Shown: one piece after another, positions 1 to 14,600 of the stretch
Numbering within the stretch: the stretch's first letter is position 1
How the letters are laid out: every line of letters begins with the position of its first letter
DNA from: Branchipolynoe longqiensis
Lineage: Eukaryota > Annelida > Polychaeta > Phyllodocida > Polynoidae
Direction of reading: 5' to 3'
Assembly (NCBI GenBank): GCA_030323885.1
Contig: CM059190.1
Coordinates: 88,759,865 to 88,823,864, forward strand
Length of the DNA stretch: 64,000 nucleotides
The notes under the pieces: model-generated
Database searches by the model: none
Seen by the model: only the letters and a program-made list of their open reading frames with translations
Told to the model about the DNA's origin: nothing
Position numbers and translations under genes: made by a program

Positions 1-359
1 ACGCCGACAACTTCCCCCAATTGGCCTCTTTTCGTGATCCTAACTCGTATATATAAATATACCATATGTATATATCCCATACATAATAAACATAATATAC
101 ATACAAGCCATATTATATATATATAGCAAAAGTTATGACCAAATATGATGTGGTGCACAGATCAAGTCTTCAGACAACAATAACATTTATCTATGCTGCA
201 TTCAATTATATTATTTACTTTTGACACTTCACAATCCTTTAAGACATGTACCTACTGAGTTCTATGCATGCGCAGAGCAATATACAATCTCTGTTTCTGT
301 AAATTATGCGTCAACATTCAAAGTGAGGCAAAATGTTGACATGCCTGCCTGGGAAAATA

Positions 360-509
360 CCATATTCTCACGGGTTAATACCCTGCGCAATTAAATTGGC
401 AAATCACTGAAGTAGGGTTTGGGCATTTACCCACACATGGGCGTTTAAAGGGTGGTCGTTTACAAGAGAAATATTGGCCAAGCAGGGGTGTTAACCCGTG
501 AGAATATGG
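360..509. mobile_element. TA-flanked MITE, 150 bp
   Basis: Perfect 19-bp terminal inverted repeats (360-378 and 491-509, starting CCATATTCTCACGGG) are flanked by TA on both sides, which fits a Tc1/mariner-type MITE. A diverged second copy lies at 41,612-41,771. Confidence 0.75.
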
Positions 510-705
510 TAGTTACTTTGAACATGGTAGACAAAAAAACAAAGCAAAGATATTTTAATAACCATACTGACACACAGGCTGTACTTCTAACAGAATAATA
601 GTTATATCTCTGCAGCTACGACGCTTAGTTATATATAACTCACATCTATAATATAAACTATAAGAGATCACAATATCACCAAAATATAATAGGATGTCTG
701 GATAA

Positions 706-870
706 TGAAAGGCTGACATGTCTGTTGGTGGCTTCTCATGAAAGGCTGAAATGTTTGTTGGTTGCTTCTCATGAAAGGCTGAAATGTCTGTTGGTGGCTT
801 CTCATGAAATGCTTAAATGTCTGCTGCTGGCTTCTCATGAAAAGCTGATATGCCTATTGCTGGCTTCTTC
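706..870. repeat. 33-bp minisatellite, 5 units
   Basis: Units start at 706, 739, 772, 805 and 838, each about TGAAAGGCTGAAATGTCTGT plus TGGTGGCTTCTCA. Later units are more diverged. No coding role is seen. Confidence 0.85.
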
Positions 871-1419
871 ATGAGGACATCAACTTTGCACTGTTTTCTT
901 GTACAATCCAAGCTGGAACCAGAGATGGATACCTATGTGGGTGGATCTCAAAACAAAAGCATGCAGAATGGATTCCATGAATAATCAAGTGAGACGCCAC
1001 AGTGCCTATTGCATGCATGCACCACATAGGTGCATGGTGCTGGTGATATGAAACCAACGGAATAGTGCCAGTGATTCAAAACCAACAGAAATAATCTATC
1101 GTTTGAACAAGCATACATTGCTCCCTCATTTTGCTTTGCTATATCAATCAATAAGATGTGACGAACTAGATGTGGCAGCTGTACCTAGACGATGATCTGG
1201 ATGTGGTAGGAGGAGACACGACACCTACCATATCATTACAATCTGTATACAACAACTCATGGTCAAGATTTGTCCATCGCAATGAGAACCTCGCAATCCT
1301 GCGCTTACAATAGACACCTTAAGCCGGAAACCTGATGTGACCTACTTATGGATGATGTCAACGATTTCCTTGAGAATTATCCCACTTGTTCATCACCCAC
1401 AAGAGCGCTGCTCTTCATG
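871..1419. other. No gene or repeat recognised
   Basis: Intergenic sequence downstream of the VWDE-like gene. Short frames here lack splice sites and known motifs. Confidence 0.5.
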
Positions 1420-1420
1420 A

Positions 1421-1830
1421 CAGGGTTCCTGCGCCTATCAGCCAATACTATTTAAGACCTTTTCAAGACTTTTTAATACCAATTTTCATACAATTTAAGA
1501 CCTATTTTCATGGCAAATGTCACATACATTAACATAATTTATTCTCATATTAAATTAAGGGATTTCCACACGCTAACCAATCAGCAAAAAGCTGTCAAAG
1601 TATGCATGCACTTGTGACGAGTATATTCAAGACATTTCAGCTCCACGGCATTTGTGCTTTATGAAGATAGCTGGTAAAACATCTTGAAAAAATATTATAG
1701 TGGCCAAATCCAATTTAAGACCTTTTCAAGACCTTTCACACAAAAGTTACCAAAGTAAACCTTTCAAGGCCTTGAAAATTGACTAATCAATTTAAGACTT
1801 TATAAGGACCCACGGGAACCCTGCGTGAAG
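1421..1830. mobile_element. Probable hAT-type MITE
   Basis: It begins CAGGGTTCC and ends with GGGAACCCTG. Inside are repeated AAGACCTTTTCAAGAC blocks in both orientations, typical of a widespread animal MITE type. No clear 8-bp target duplication was found. Confidence 0.5.
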
Positions 1831-2402
1831 GTAAATCCGGGCACAGAGGTGACCTAATTTTCCACACACTTCAAACAAATGTGCGCATGTCGCCTTTCGA
1901 ATAGATAATTATATTGCAAACCCTGCTGCTGCACCATGTCAATAAGCCTAGTCTTTTTTAAACCTGCATAACTTGAAGCGGGGAGGGGGAACGGTCACTG
2001 CGGTTTTGCCTTCAGCCCTTCTGTAGTCATTTACACTTGGGTCTCACTCATCCACTCAATACTTCTTATAAAAACTGAACATTTAACAACAACAATTTTT
2101 AAAAGATTTTTTTTTTTTAAATTGTACGGTCTTGGTCCCACTGGTGTGGATAGGCGACAATAATCAATAATGTGTCCTCACTCACAAACAAATCCAGGGT
2201 ATATCCTATTTATAAGACACCAGGTCATACCAGTGTCACAATTAAATAGATAAATAGATCAACATTATAAGGCCTGTCTATGTGGCTAGTTTAGCTGACC
2301 CCCTAATCTCCCTCCCCGCACCCACCCACCCACCCAACCACCCTCCATTCACTGGCTGAGCTGTTGCTGCAATTGGCTGCTGCCTCAACTGTTGCAGTGA
2401 CC
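1831..2402. other. Probable 3' UTR and flank of the VWDE-like gene
   Basis: Follows the stop codon on the minus strand. It contains poly-T (2,107-2,118) and a CCCACC run (2,318-2,335). No other feature is recognised. Confidence 0.4.
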
Positions 2403-2622
2403 TCAGAAATAGGTTGTGTCATCCACTCCATTCTCGACACCCTGTCCGTAGTTTTGCATGTACGGCTCCCGGTATTCTTGGTGGCTCGAATCCAGAATCC
2501 GCGGTAAATGGCTCGGGTGCAGTTCTCGGCTTCTGTGCAGGTGGTCATCGTTGAGCGTCGGCTGGAAGCCATTCCGCCCACTATGTGTGCTGTAGTTATC
2601 TATAGCCTTCTGTCTTGACATC
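2403..2622 (-). CDS. VWDE-like exon 16: cytoplasmic tail and stop
   Basis: Encodes RMSRQKAIDNYSTHSGRNGF through YMQNYGQGVENGVDDTTYF and a TGA. The tail is hydrophilic, with several tyrosines (DNYS, QEYRE, TTYF) that could be phosphorylated and a hydrophobic C-terminus. The acceptor TGTCTGCTTACAG is strong and the phase fits exon 15. An overlapping minus-strand frame here (2,303-2,581) is a shadow. No convincing poly(A) signal close to the stop was seen. Confidence 0.82.
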
Positions 2623-5600
2623 CTGTAAGCAGACAGCAAACAATATTCAGCGCGATCTCTGGCAAAGTTGCATAGTCCGATGGTTCTGAGTTTCTGTCAT
2701 TTGACTGAGATAAAACTATTACAGGATTGCCAACATCGGAAATTGAAAAAGCAGAAGATCTTAAGGGATGTTAATTTTGTTATATTGGAGGCGTTAGTGG
2801 CTTCGTGCCAAAGGCGCGAAGCCAAGCAGGAGGGGGGGGAGGGGGGGTCTGGGGATACTCTTAAAATCTTTAAAATGTTAAAATCTTCGATGCTCTGTGG
2901 TGTATTTTTGACACATCTGTGATAGATTTCTACATTATTTTCTATGTTCTCCGCAATAATCTGTAAGATTTAGATAATATTACTATATTAATGGTATTGT
3001 ATAGCGTAAAGTAATGATGGGACACCTTATGCCGAGGTGTTGATAGGACACAAAATATTTTACACCTTACGCTAAGATGATGATGGGACATAAAATATTG
3101 TACACCTTACGCCAAAACCGTGAGGGTTGGCAACCTTAATACGTTGATCGTTAGTTATTATCTACCTTATTTTAGTTTGAACCAACTTTCATTTTTAATG
3201 GCTAGCTTCGAAGCTATTTGAAATGCAAACATACAAAATTAATTTCTTGACACCATAGGCTTCAGCAGCAACATATTATATTCAATTGACTCCGTATGCC
3301 TTACTATCTGTCAATAAATGCTTAATAAGTGCATCATTATCTAAGTTAGATATGTAGAATCAAATCTAGATAATTGTCTTGGTTTTGACAATTTAATGCA
3401 TTTATCGGATTTCGTCAAAATTGCATAATTCGTTTAAATCATAACAATTTCAAAACCAAAACATATACCGAGGTTTGATTCTGCAAATCCAACTTGGGAT
3501 AGATATTAATGTGCTCATTCATTATATCATTGGGGTTTTCCACCTCAAGAACAGTAAAACTTGCTGGCTTTGATATGACAGCAATGACATGTATTCAACT
3601 AGTATGGATACCACAGATTATGTTGCATGCTCCTAATTAGTCAATTATCATAAATCTCCTAATTAGTCAATTATCATGAAAGTTAATCTGAACTAAATTA
3701 GAATATATAATAATTGTGAACCTGATGTATTATACTCATCAAGAACGCATGACCAATATGAGAGCGACAGGGGATAACCTCGTCCCATCTCCACCGCAAC
3801 TGACTACACTACTACAATTATTACTATGACAATATCAAATACCTGCGACAACAAATGATGTACAGAAGAACACCGATCGCTACTCCTACCAAGGACCCAA
3901 CAGTCGCGGCGACAGCTATGACAACTGCATCGGTAATTTGGCAATCTGGAAAGACAGGAAGTAAAATTGTATTACAGGAGTCACACGCTCAGGGCGCGCA
4001 AATCGGAAGTTTACAAGAAAGCAGTGCACACGCGAATGGACTTCAACGACTGATGTTGACAGGGCCAAGTCGAGAGGGCCGAGTGGACCGAGCCGAGTCA
4101 ACAGGGCTGAGTCGACAGGACAGAGTCAACAGGACCTCAGTCGACAGGGCCAAGTTGACAGGACCTACTGGACAGGGCCGAGTGGACAGAGCCGAGTGGA
4201 CAGGACCGAGTGGACAGGGTCAAGTGTCCAGGACAGAGTCAACAGGACCCTTAGTCGACAGGGCCCAGTGGACAGGGCCGAGTGGACAGGACCGAGTGGA
4301 CAGGACCGAGTGAACAGGGCCGAGTGGACAGGGCCGAGTGGACAGGACCGAGTGGACAGGACCAAGTCGACAAGGCCGAGTGGGCAGGGCCGAGTTGACA
4401 GGGCCGACTTGACAGGACCTAGTGGACAGGGCCGAGTGATTGAAAAATCCCGGAAATCCGCGGAAACGCGGAGATCTTTCATTCCTGATTTATACTTCTA
4501 GATCTAAAATTAGAAAGTGTCAAATGCGTGGACAGGCACTTGGTACGAATTTATTAACCTTGCACACTGTCAGTAATATTAGCATGTAGACTAACATTTT
4601 CATCTTCATTTCAAAGAGACTACAGTAAAACCTGTCTAAATCGACTGACCATGGGGCCGACTTAAAATGGTCCAATTAGGGAGGTGGTGGGCTTAGGGAG
4701 TGTTTTTATCGTTACAGTGGTATTGTATGGGCGATCGCTTGGGGCCCAAATAAAGCGATTGATGTAAAGGAGTGGTCGATCTGTGGAGGTGGTCGGTTAG
4801 AGAGGTTTTACTGCACAGTAAAACCTTTGTAAATCGACCGACCATGTGACCGATTTTAAATGGTCCATTTAGGGAGGTGGTCGGATTGGCGCATAATTTC
4901 GAATTGTTTTTGATTCGGCGGGAGGAGCCGCCGCGCCGCCCGGGTGGTAGTTCGAAAACCTACAGACTCTCATTTGGCGGAGTAGCTTCCAGAGACTCAA
5001 CACAAAAAGCAATATAATACTGACTAATTAAATAAACCTCTTTTTCCCTAAATATATATGTTGCCGCTGGTCCCTCTGTCCGAATCAGTGAGTTTATCAA
5101 AAAATGACTTAAAAATTGATACTTGTCGCTTCCTAGCCAGGTGCTCGGCATTATTAGGATAGGGCAAGGAGCAGTGGAATGGAGCAGTGGAATGAGGAAG
5201 ACCAATCGCCTGCAACTGAAATTTCCCCTGCTTAAACAACTAATGTACCAAAAAAACTAAACAATGGTATTGTATGGGCGATCGCTTGGGACTCAAATAA
5301 AGCGATCGATATAGCGGAGTGGTCGATCTGTGGAGATGGTCGGTTAGAGTGGTTTGACTGTATACCAACACAATGCGTACCTGGCAATGTGGACCAGTGT
5401 CGTCTGTCCGATGTGGGAATGCAGGCCTGGCAGTAGTCTTGTGGGTTGGTCTCCATTGGAGAGTAGCAAACATTTTCAATTACGCAGCTGTTATTCTGGA
5501 ATATAACCAAGACAGGATGACTGAATGAGTTGAGCTCCCACATCCCGCTTTGAATCAATGACTTACACAAAATGTATACTTGTCACTAACTAGCCTAGTA

Positions 5601-8600
5601 TTTGGCATTTCTATGATAGGGCAAGAAGCAACGGGATGAGGAAGATCAATTGTCCACGGTTGAAATTTCCCTCTCCTTAATCAAGTAATCTACCCCCAAC
5701 AAAATCTAAGAAATTTTGTTTTCTTTCAGCACTGACACACTTGGTAGTCTTCTCAGCATGTCATGAATCATTCCAGCACCCTAGTAGCATTTGGTGAAAA
5801 AAACAAAAAAACAGGTATTTTTCACTATAATTTGTTTGTTTGTTTGTTTAACGACCCCCAGCACAAAGTAAACCGGCTATTGGGGGTCATACAGTGGTTA
5901 AACATATTTGAATAAACAATTACATTTCAAACAGGTAAAATAGAGCACATAAATGTATCCTAAAAGAGCATACAACTGTGGTATATAAATAAAATCAATA
6001 GTAAAAGACTTTTCAAGTTAAAGATGAAAATGAATTTTTGGTAAAAAACCAGTTTCACTAATAAATGTAATAACGAGTTGTGAATGGAATCGGAAATGAC
6101 TCCATCACACTCATTTCCAAATACATCATCTCTAACTGGTTATAGGTGGGGACATCTCACCAAAATGTGATGTCAGTATACACTGCCAGTGCTCACACTG
6201 AGGCGGATGGGCCCCAGCCAAAATAAAACTGTGTCAAGAATGTATGACCATTATGGGAGCGATGGGATAACCTCATCCTGTTTCAACTGTCTGTAGGAGG
6301 AGTGAAAAATCTCCCAAGACTGGCTTCACAGAGCGAAATCTGTTCACTCCGACATCGTTCTATTCATCCTGCCAGTTAGACATGATGTATTTGTCAATGT
6401 GAAATTTAAGATCTGTATATGGGATCCCCAGGTTGGCACGAGCTACGGTCAAAGCAGTCTTGGCAGCCAGGTCTGCGTTTTCATCAACACCAATACGAAT
6501 GTGACTGGGCACCCAACAGAAAATACTACTTTTTTGTTTTAGGATAAAAAGACACCCCACTGTATTTCCATCCCAATTAGGTGATGTTCCAGCTTCATCA
6601 ATTGTGAAGCCTGGAGACATGAAAGTGAGCCTGTATATATTATAAATTTGGATGCGATTAAATGTTGGATTTTTTTCCAGGGCATCAATAATCACATGAT
6701 GTTCGGCTGTAAAAATAGGGGCTGAATCATGTAATCTCTTGGAAATTACTTCAGATGGAAACACTGTAGCAGAGGCTACAGAATTGCCGTCTTGTGACTC
6801 ATCAGTGTAAACCTGAATAAAGTCCCAAAATTTGTTCTTTATTTCCCATAAATGTTGCCTGTATACTAAGGCATCTGTGTGATCTTTCTTCAGATGCACT
6901 AGATCAAACACAATATATGGCGGTTTAATATACCATGATGGGAGGACAAAATATGGAGTAGTTTCCATTATGCTATCAAAGCTGATGTTTGAAGCAGATG
7001 ATGCCATGAAATAATCAAAGTGCTCTTGAGGCGTCGTTAAATAAAACAAGCGTTACTTGATTAGTTAGTTCAGACGCACTTTTCACTCACTTCGATTAGG
7101 CCACAGTTCTGGTTGCTGGCTGAGCAATGTTGACAGTTTCCGTTGTAGGGTATGAAGAGGAGCGGCTTCGACCTGGTTATGCCAGCATCATTGCTCACAT
7201 AGATCACGTAGGGCTGCAGGTTGGGGATGGTGCACACAACACTGTTGAAGTTAAGGAAGAGCGCGTTCGAACGAATCCCTTCCTTCGTCAGATACGCTTT
7301 CGGCCACCTCTGTGAGAAAAGGGGTCAGATGAGAATGTGGTTTACAATTTATTGCTGCTTGTTTGTTATTTGCTGGAGTTTTATGTCCTGGCAACATCTA
7401 CGGTAATATCAGGACAGGTGCGGACTTGTGACAGTGCGCACTCATGGCGACTTTATAGTGCTGCCCCACTGGGAGACCAGGCCGACATCAACAAGACCTG
7501 ATATCACACTCAGTCACATTATCCTGACACTGAACTAACCAGTCCTTGCCCTGTCCTAGTAATGCTGAGCTCCAGGCTAGGTAGTGACAAATATAATTTT
7601 TGTACGTCGTTGGTTTGACTTGACCAGGATTTGAACTCCCGACCTTCCGCACGGGAAGCCTGCGTCCTACCGATTCGGCTACTGCGTCCGGTACAATTTA
7701 TGCCTTAGTGCGAATTTAGATTATAATTGACCTGCAGACTGTTTTTTTTTTAAACAAACTTTTTTTATCATGACAAAAATCATGGAACTTAAAACTGAAA
7801 GACGATATGATCTATGATATTTTGTTGGGGGGGTGCTAGGTGAAAACAACTGCCTCTGGTAACAACTCTGATTAAAGCCTGGGAGCTTTTGCCTCTTTTT
7901 TTCAGTAAGGGTGTGTGAGCTTTTGTCTTGTGACTTAGATTCAAATAGATAAAAGATTCACCCCGTACTGCTGCGGTAGCCACAGGAGGGGTGAAGAACA
8001 ACCCTATATAAAAGCTGGCGAAAAATGTTGACGTGGTGGGTAATGAAATGAGCAGATGAATTGTTAATTAAAGAAGCAAAATATATTATTCACATGTATC
8101 TTAATAGTTACCTGCTACTTTTAATTTGAAAAATATAATAAAACATGTAGTTTAATGGACTTTAAAAAAGTGAAATTGATAGCATTCTATGATTGCCACA
8201 TCATCTTTTTGCATTCTCTCCCATTTCACCAACTCTGTTCCGATATAAGTAGCCATTTGATACTGGTACCAGGGGCCATATGCAGGAGTCAGTGTTAGCG
8301 GGGTTTGGTGTTAGAGCCTATTACCGTTTACCTATCACTGACATCGGGAACTGTGTCAAGTCGTATGCAGGAGCGCGTAACACTTTCATTATAGCTAAAC
8401 GTGAATGTATTTATAGATTTGGGAAATCCCTCTGCGTGTGTACCCATATATTTGGCTTAAATATATTAAATGCTGTCATATTTAACAGAATTAGATACGC
8501 AATAAGTGACCTTTGATGAAATTAACCCTAAATTCGAAGAAATATTAACGCTGCCGACGTAACGGCGGCGATATTAATATTTATATTTTCGAATCGACGA

Positions 8601-11600
8601 GCGTAAAGTAAACAAATCGCTAACACATTGCCGCCAATGCGTAGATGTCGGCCAGTATGGATGTCGACGTCTATGCGGCGGTCGCGACGGCGGCGATTTG
8701 TTTACTTTACATTCGTCGATTTGAAAATATAAGTATTAATATCTCCGCCGTTACGGCGGCAGCGTTAATATTGCTTCGAATTTAGGGTTAATTTAATCAT
8801 ATTTCACTTATTGCGTATCTAATTCTGTTAAATATGATAGCATTTAATAGATTTGGCCATAACCTTACGCTAACACCGCCCGTAAACGTCATATGAAACG
8901 GGGTTAGTTTCGCGGACCTTAAACGCACAGTGTTACCGTAACACGGCCTCCTGCATACCGACTTTTCGGCGCTAAACCAGAAATCCTGTTTAAACGCGTT
9001 TTGGCTCGCTAACACTGACTCCTGCATATAGCCCCAGGGGTTCTACTTCCTGTTCCATACCAAAGCTATTTTCGCTCGTATTTAGACTATGTTGTCGTTC
9101 ACCCCTCCTGCAAGTGCGGGGTGAATCTTTTATCGAGTACTCAAACAGCAGAGTTGTAAATTTAAGTTTATACTCACAAATGAGTAGGCAGCGAGTAGAC
9201 AGATAAGGTCGACGGTGTTGATGAAATTATCTCCGTACACAATGGCTCGTGAGCAATCGTTAATCTTGGTGTTACACAGACCCAAGTCTTTCATTTCCCA
9301 CGTCTTCGGCGGTGTGTTCAGGTTGCTCGAGCAATCCACACCCGTGAAGTTAGCATGGCATTCGCATGCCCCTGGTGGACGAAAATAAGATTAAGAAAAT
9401 CAGGGATGAAGGTGGTCTCCGGGGGAAAAAACCGCGGAAAGCAAGTCAACATTATTAAACCGAATTTCAGTCAGAGGAACAGTCTCGATCAACTAACATG
9501 TGTGTATAATTACAATGAAAGACAATTTCTTACTTTATAATTGAATAACAATAGATCTCTTTTGGGGGAAAGCCAGAGGAACAATGTCAACCAACTGAAA
9601 TGTGTCTAATTACTACAGGAGAAGAATATTTGCTTTATAATTGAAGGTCTTTTTCGGGGAACCAGTTAGCCAGTCAAACAACCGAAATACATGCATGTCT
9701 AATTACTATGGAAGAAAAATTGTTTACTTCATAATTAATCTCCAGTCGGAGAAATAGTCTCGGCCAACTAACAATGGAGTAGTGAGAATGATATCTGGCT
9801 GGGCAAACCTCCCTACCATAATAGGTATGTGTAATCCTAGTAAAAAAAGAAACTGTTCAGAAGTTGTATCATGCACTGCTGGAGACTGAGTGCTGGGTCT
9901 AGTGCAGAGAGAGGGTAGGCAGCAGTCCGCGCTCGCAGCGCCGCGAGTGCCCCTGGGATCGAACCCGCGACCCACTAAGGTGTTACCAAAATAGCATGGA
10001 CAGAGTAGCCGCAGACCTGCTTGCACTACATCTGCATACATCGGGCTGTACATACAATTATACAGATATATAAATAGATAGATAGATAGATAGATAGACA
10101 GATAGATAGATGGATAGATAGACAGATAATCTCATGTGAGTCTTATAGGGTATCTCACCGTTGGAACAGTTGCCATTGTTGTTGCAGCTGTTGGGGCAGT
10201 TGGCATTCTTGATCTTATCAACCAGGCCCGAGTCAATGGACTTGTTGCGCTTGATCTCCTCCAGACACTGTTCCTTCATAGCGTCCTCAGCAGAGTACGC
10301 CCACGCTATCGAGTTTGTGATCTGAGTCCAGGATGAATGCGCATGACTTCACTTTCATGCCAATCTAACTGCAGCTTCGCTGAATGCGCAATCAGCATGT
10401 TAGGCCTACTTCTAGCTGTCCTGATTTGACCTTATATGTTGCCAGGACATAAAACTCCATCAACCAACAATGTTACTTCTAGGATCGATAGTCCTGAAGG
10501 ATAGCAAATGGGTTAAATGAGCGGGTGGTGCTCATTTGCTGTCATTGCTGGGGGTGCAGAGAACAGGTAAGCAGCCCCTCCCACCTGCCACTCACACCAA
10601 CAAGCCACCCCACTGGCCAACCCCACAAACCCCCTCAACCAATCAAATCCAACCTTAACCCCAACCCCAACCACTCCCTAGTGAGCTTCCGAATAGCCAC
10701 TCACACATGGCCCACCCTCGCAGCAACACATCTTCTTAATCCACCCACCCACAACCAATGCACTGACCTTGATCTTTAAAAATAAACCCGAGCAAAAATA
10801 AAACAAACCAAAAAAACTCAAAAATTGACGTGATAAAAAAAGTGAAACTGATATTATTGAACTGGTATTGATTGTTGTCGATTTGTTGATTTATGATTGA
10901 TTGATGAGTGATGACAAAATTGGTATGGTGATGATGATTGAAATGTCTTGTGATTATGATAGAAATGTATTCTGATTTGTCATTTAAACTAATATTAATT
11001 ATTACTGCATAACTTCACTTGCATGTCGGACCTCAATACCGGTCACTCATAGCTGCATTGAGTAGAGCTGGGCTAGTCACCCGGTTATCCTGCCTGTCAT
11101 GGAAATAAAGTTGTGTTATTCCCACTTCCTGCTTCCTACTTCTCTGTTCCCCGGGTAGCAATGGTTGGTTATTTTATTGGTTACGGGTTTTGATATTCTT
11201 TTTCAATTAAGGAAAAATGTTGTTTTATTTCAATCGAGTTCAACGTTCGCCTCTGCAATAATTTGTACATGCATTCATTACAATAATCTCAGTCAGGTAA
11301 TGACGTCAGGTTAGTTATGGGGGTCAGTAGTTCTGAAGAGAGCCAAATATAGGTGATGTAATTTTAATTTTGTATTTTAAAATAAATTGCTTTATTTAAC
11401 TGTAGGCCAATGCACAGTTTGATGTTTATGACAAATGCTATTCGCAATAATATGTTCTCATTCATACACATTCATTGGAGTAATTTCTGTCAGTTGACGA
11501 CAGGGGGGATTGGAGGCAAAGAGGATTGTATCTCGGCAGAAATTAAACAATATATTTCACAGCATTCCCGTCACATATTCAAGTCGGTTTTATGACAATT

Positions 11601-14600
11601 AACACTTTCTAGTACAGCATTTTACTCCATCTCAATATAGATATTTAAAAATTAAATTAATTCTTTTTTTAAACAATTGGTTGGTTGGTTTTTGCAGATT
11701 CACGTCCTGACAACATCTAAGCTGATATCAGGATGGGTAGTGACTTGTGACAGTGCACACTCATGGCAACTTTATAGTGCTGCTCCACTGGGAAATCAGA
11801 TCGCTGGCACCATTACCCGATATCCCACTCAGTCACATTATCCTAACACTGAGCAAATCAGTCCTTGCCCTATCCTATTAATGCCGAACGCCAGGCTAGG
11901 AAGCGACAAGTATCAATTTTATAAGCCATTAGTTTGACTCGACCGAGAACTGAACTCCAGATCTCCCGCAAGCGAGGCTCGCGCTCTACCGATTCGGCCA
12001 CCACGCCCGGTTTTTACACAATTAAATTGACTGCTAAGCAGCATGCTGGTTGGGAGTTAACTCAATGTTCACAGACGTCAAATCAAACTGATGAATTGAT
12101 GACTGGTAACTTCCCTTCTGTACTCACCTCGGCATCCTTCACACAGCTGGAAATCTCTTGATCAAAGTTGACGTTGGGCACCTGGGCGCATAGCTTGCCA
12201 ACCTTCGAGCCACGGATGTAGTGGTTGCAGTATTCTGTTGCATTCATCCCCGTGAAAGCCTGTTACCGTTAACAACAACAGCATTAGATTATACGCAAGT
12301 CACACTATGCTTGCGACCACTTTGTGACCACAAAAAAAGGGTGGTTTCAAAATGGTGACAAGTGGTTGCAAAATGGTCGCAATGTGGTCCTCAGTGGTTA
12401 CCAACGTCCGGGCGACCATTTTGATCGCAAGGAGGCTGTAGGTGTTGCACCAAATTCCTTCTTACGACTAAATTGGTCGCCAACCATTTTCATATCTTGG
12501 CGACCAGTCGGCGACCAGTCGGCTTTGTGGTCGCAAACTAGTTGCAAATTGGTCGCCAGCCATAGTGTGACTGGGGCTTTAAACGGCCATCAACATGACC
12601 AAAACAGCCGTAATTATTCACAATCATTGTTATAAAATATGACTAGTCACAGATTGTATAACATATATCGTGAACCAACCTATTCTATTTATTTAGGGAC
12701 CATTGACAGTTAGGTGCAAATGTGGTATTAGGATCATATAGCTCTAATGACCCCCGTTAACTGTTTAGAGTGACGTTAGGTCTGGGAATGCTTATGACTA
12801 AGACACAAATCGCTTGCGGCAGCCATAAGTCGCCGCATCGGCAAAACCGTGTGGCGGCCGAACGGTTGGATACAGTGGCCGTACAAGGGGTTTTGAATTT
12901 GAATGGCTTAACTTGACATTAAACTTTTTTCAGAAATCGCAAGGCCGTAGGCTGCAACGCCACCGCATAATATCGCAAGGTGACCGTATGGTGACTGTAC
13001 ATTGACTTCAATTGTGCGGCAGCCACCAGAAACCTTGTTGCGGCGACTGAACAAAATGTACGGCCGCTGATTACCATATGGACCCCGTAAGATTTGTGAA
13101 CATTTGTAGTACCGCAGACCACAACACGGTATGATTTGTAAAAATCCGATCCGCAGACGGCAGAACCGTCCCAGACAGCACACAGTCGTCGGCCCGACGG
13201 CGGCCGCTCCGGCGGCCCGACGGTGGAAAATGCCGTCGGGCCGACGTTGTTCTGTCCAACCTCCCGCCGTCGGGGCGACGGCGGCTGCCGCCGTCGGGCC
13301 GACGGCGGCTGCCGCCGTCGACCCGACGCCGTCGGGGCGGTGGCGCTGCTGCCGTCGGCCAACGGCGACAAAAGCCGTCGGGCCGACGTTGTTTTGTCCA
13401 ACCATCCACCGTCGACTCGACGGCGGCTGCCGCCGTCGGGGCGACGGCGACAAACGCCGTCGGGCGACGTTGTTTTGTCCAACCATAGCGCCGTCGAGTC
13501 GACGGCGACAAACGCCGTCGGGCCGACAAGCCGAGAAGACACTGTCACTGTAAAAATATTAGTTTTATTCAAAATTAATAGAAATCGAGATCCCATATCC
13601 ATATAAATTTAATATAGTCTGTACGTATTGACACTATAGTGACAGTGTCTTCTCGGAAAAAACAAGATGGCGGTCCTTCGTCAAAATTCCGTTCAGGGTA
13701 ATTCAAATCGTATTAACACGAATAATTCCATTAATACTTCGTAATAAATTACAAAACTTTTACAAAATAATCTAAACATATTAATAAACAAACCTGGTAA
13801 ATGATTCCTTAAAATTCCTGGGATTTCTGGAGTTACTGGTAGAAAAAGAACACTGATCAACAATCGCACGTGTTCCGGTGGCGATTCGAAGTAAACAAAC
13901 CGTATCGGATAATTCAAATCGAATTAACACGAATAATTCCATTAATAATTCGTAATAAATTACAAAACTTTTACAAAATAATCTAAGCATATTAATAAAC
14001 AAACCTGGTAAATGATTCCTTAAAATTCCTGGTATTTCCGGAGTTACTGGTAGAAAAAGAACACTGATCAACAATCGCACATGGTCCGCGGGCGACTCGA
14101 GCCGGAATGCAAATTTAAAGAACTGCGCATGCGCGGCCCACCACGTCGGCTCGACGGTGGCTCGACGGTGGACGAGACGTGGAAAATGAATGCAAACCTG
14201 CGGCGGCCCACCACCGTCGAGCCGACGATGGCCCAACGGTGAATCAAAAGTGGAAAGGGATTGAACCCTAACGTCGGAACACCACCGTCGGGCCGACGGT
14301 GGCTCGACGGTGAATCTAAAGTGCAAAAAGGATTGAACCCTAACGTCGGAACACCACCGTCGGGCCGACGATGGCCCGACGGTATACCAAGTGTGGAAAA
14401 TGAATGCAAACCTACAGCGGCCCACCACCGTCGGGCCGACGATGGCCCGACGGTGAATCAAATCAGGAAATGTGGAAAATGAATGCAAACCTGCGTCGGA
14501 AATCCACCGGCGGCCCGACGGTGGCTCGACGGTGGCCCAAGTGTGGAAAATGAATGCAAACCTGCGGCGGCCCACCACCGTCGGGCCGACGGTGGCCCGA

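Noticed and set aside
2303..2581. 92-codon minus frame overlapping exon 16
   Set aside because: Exon 16 uses another frame that matches the phase of exon 15; this one is a shadow.
3855..4313. 152-codon plus frame and its opposite-strand partner
   Set aside because: Encoded by the 14-bp minisatellite; the real feature at its left end is minus-strand exon 15.
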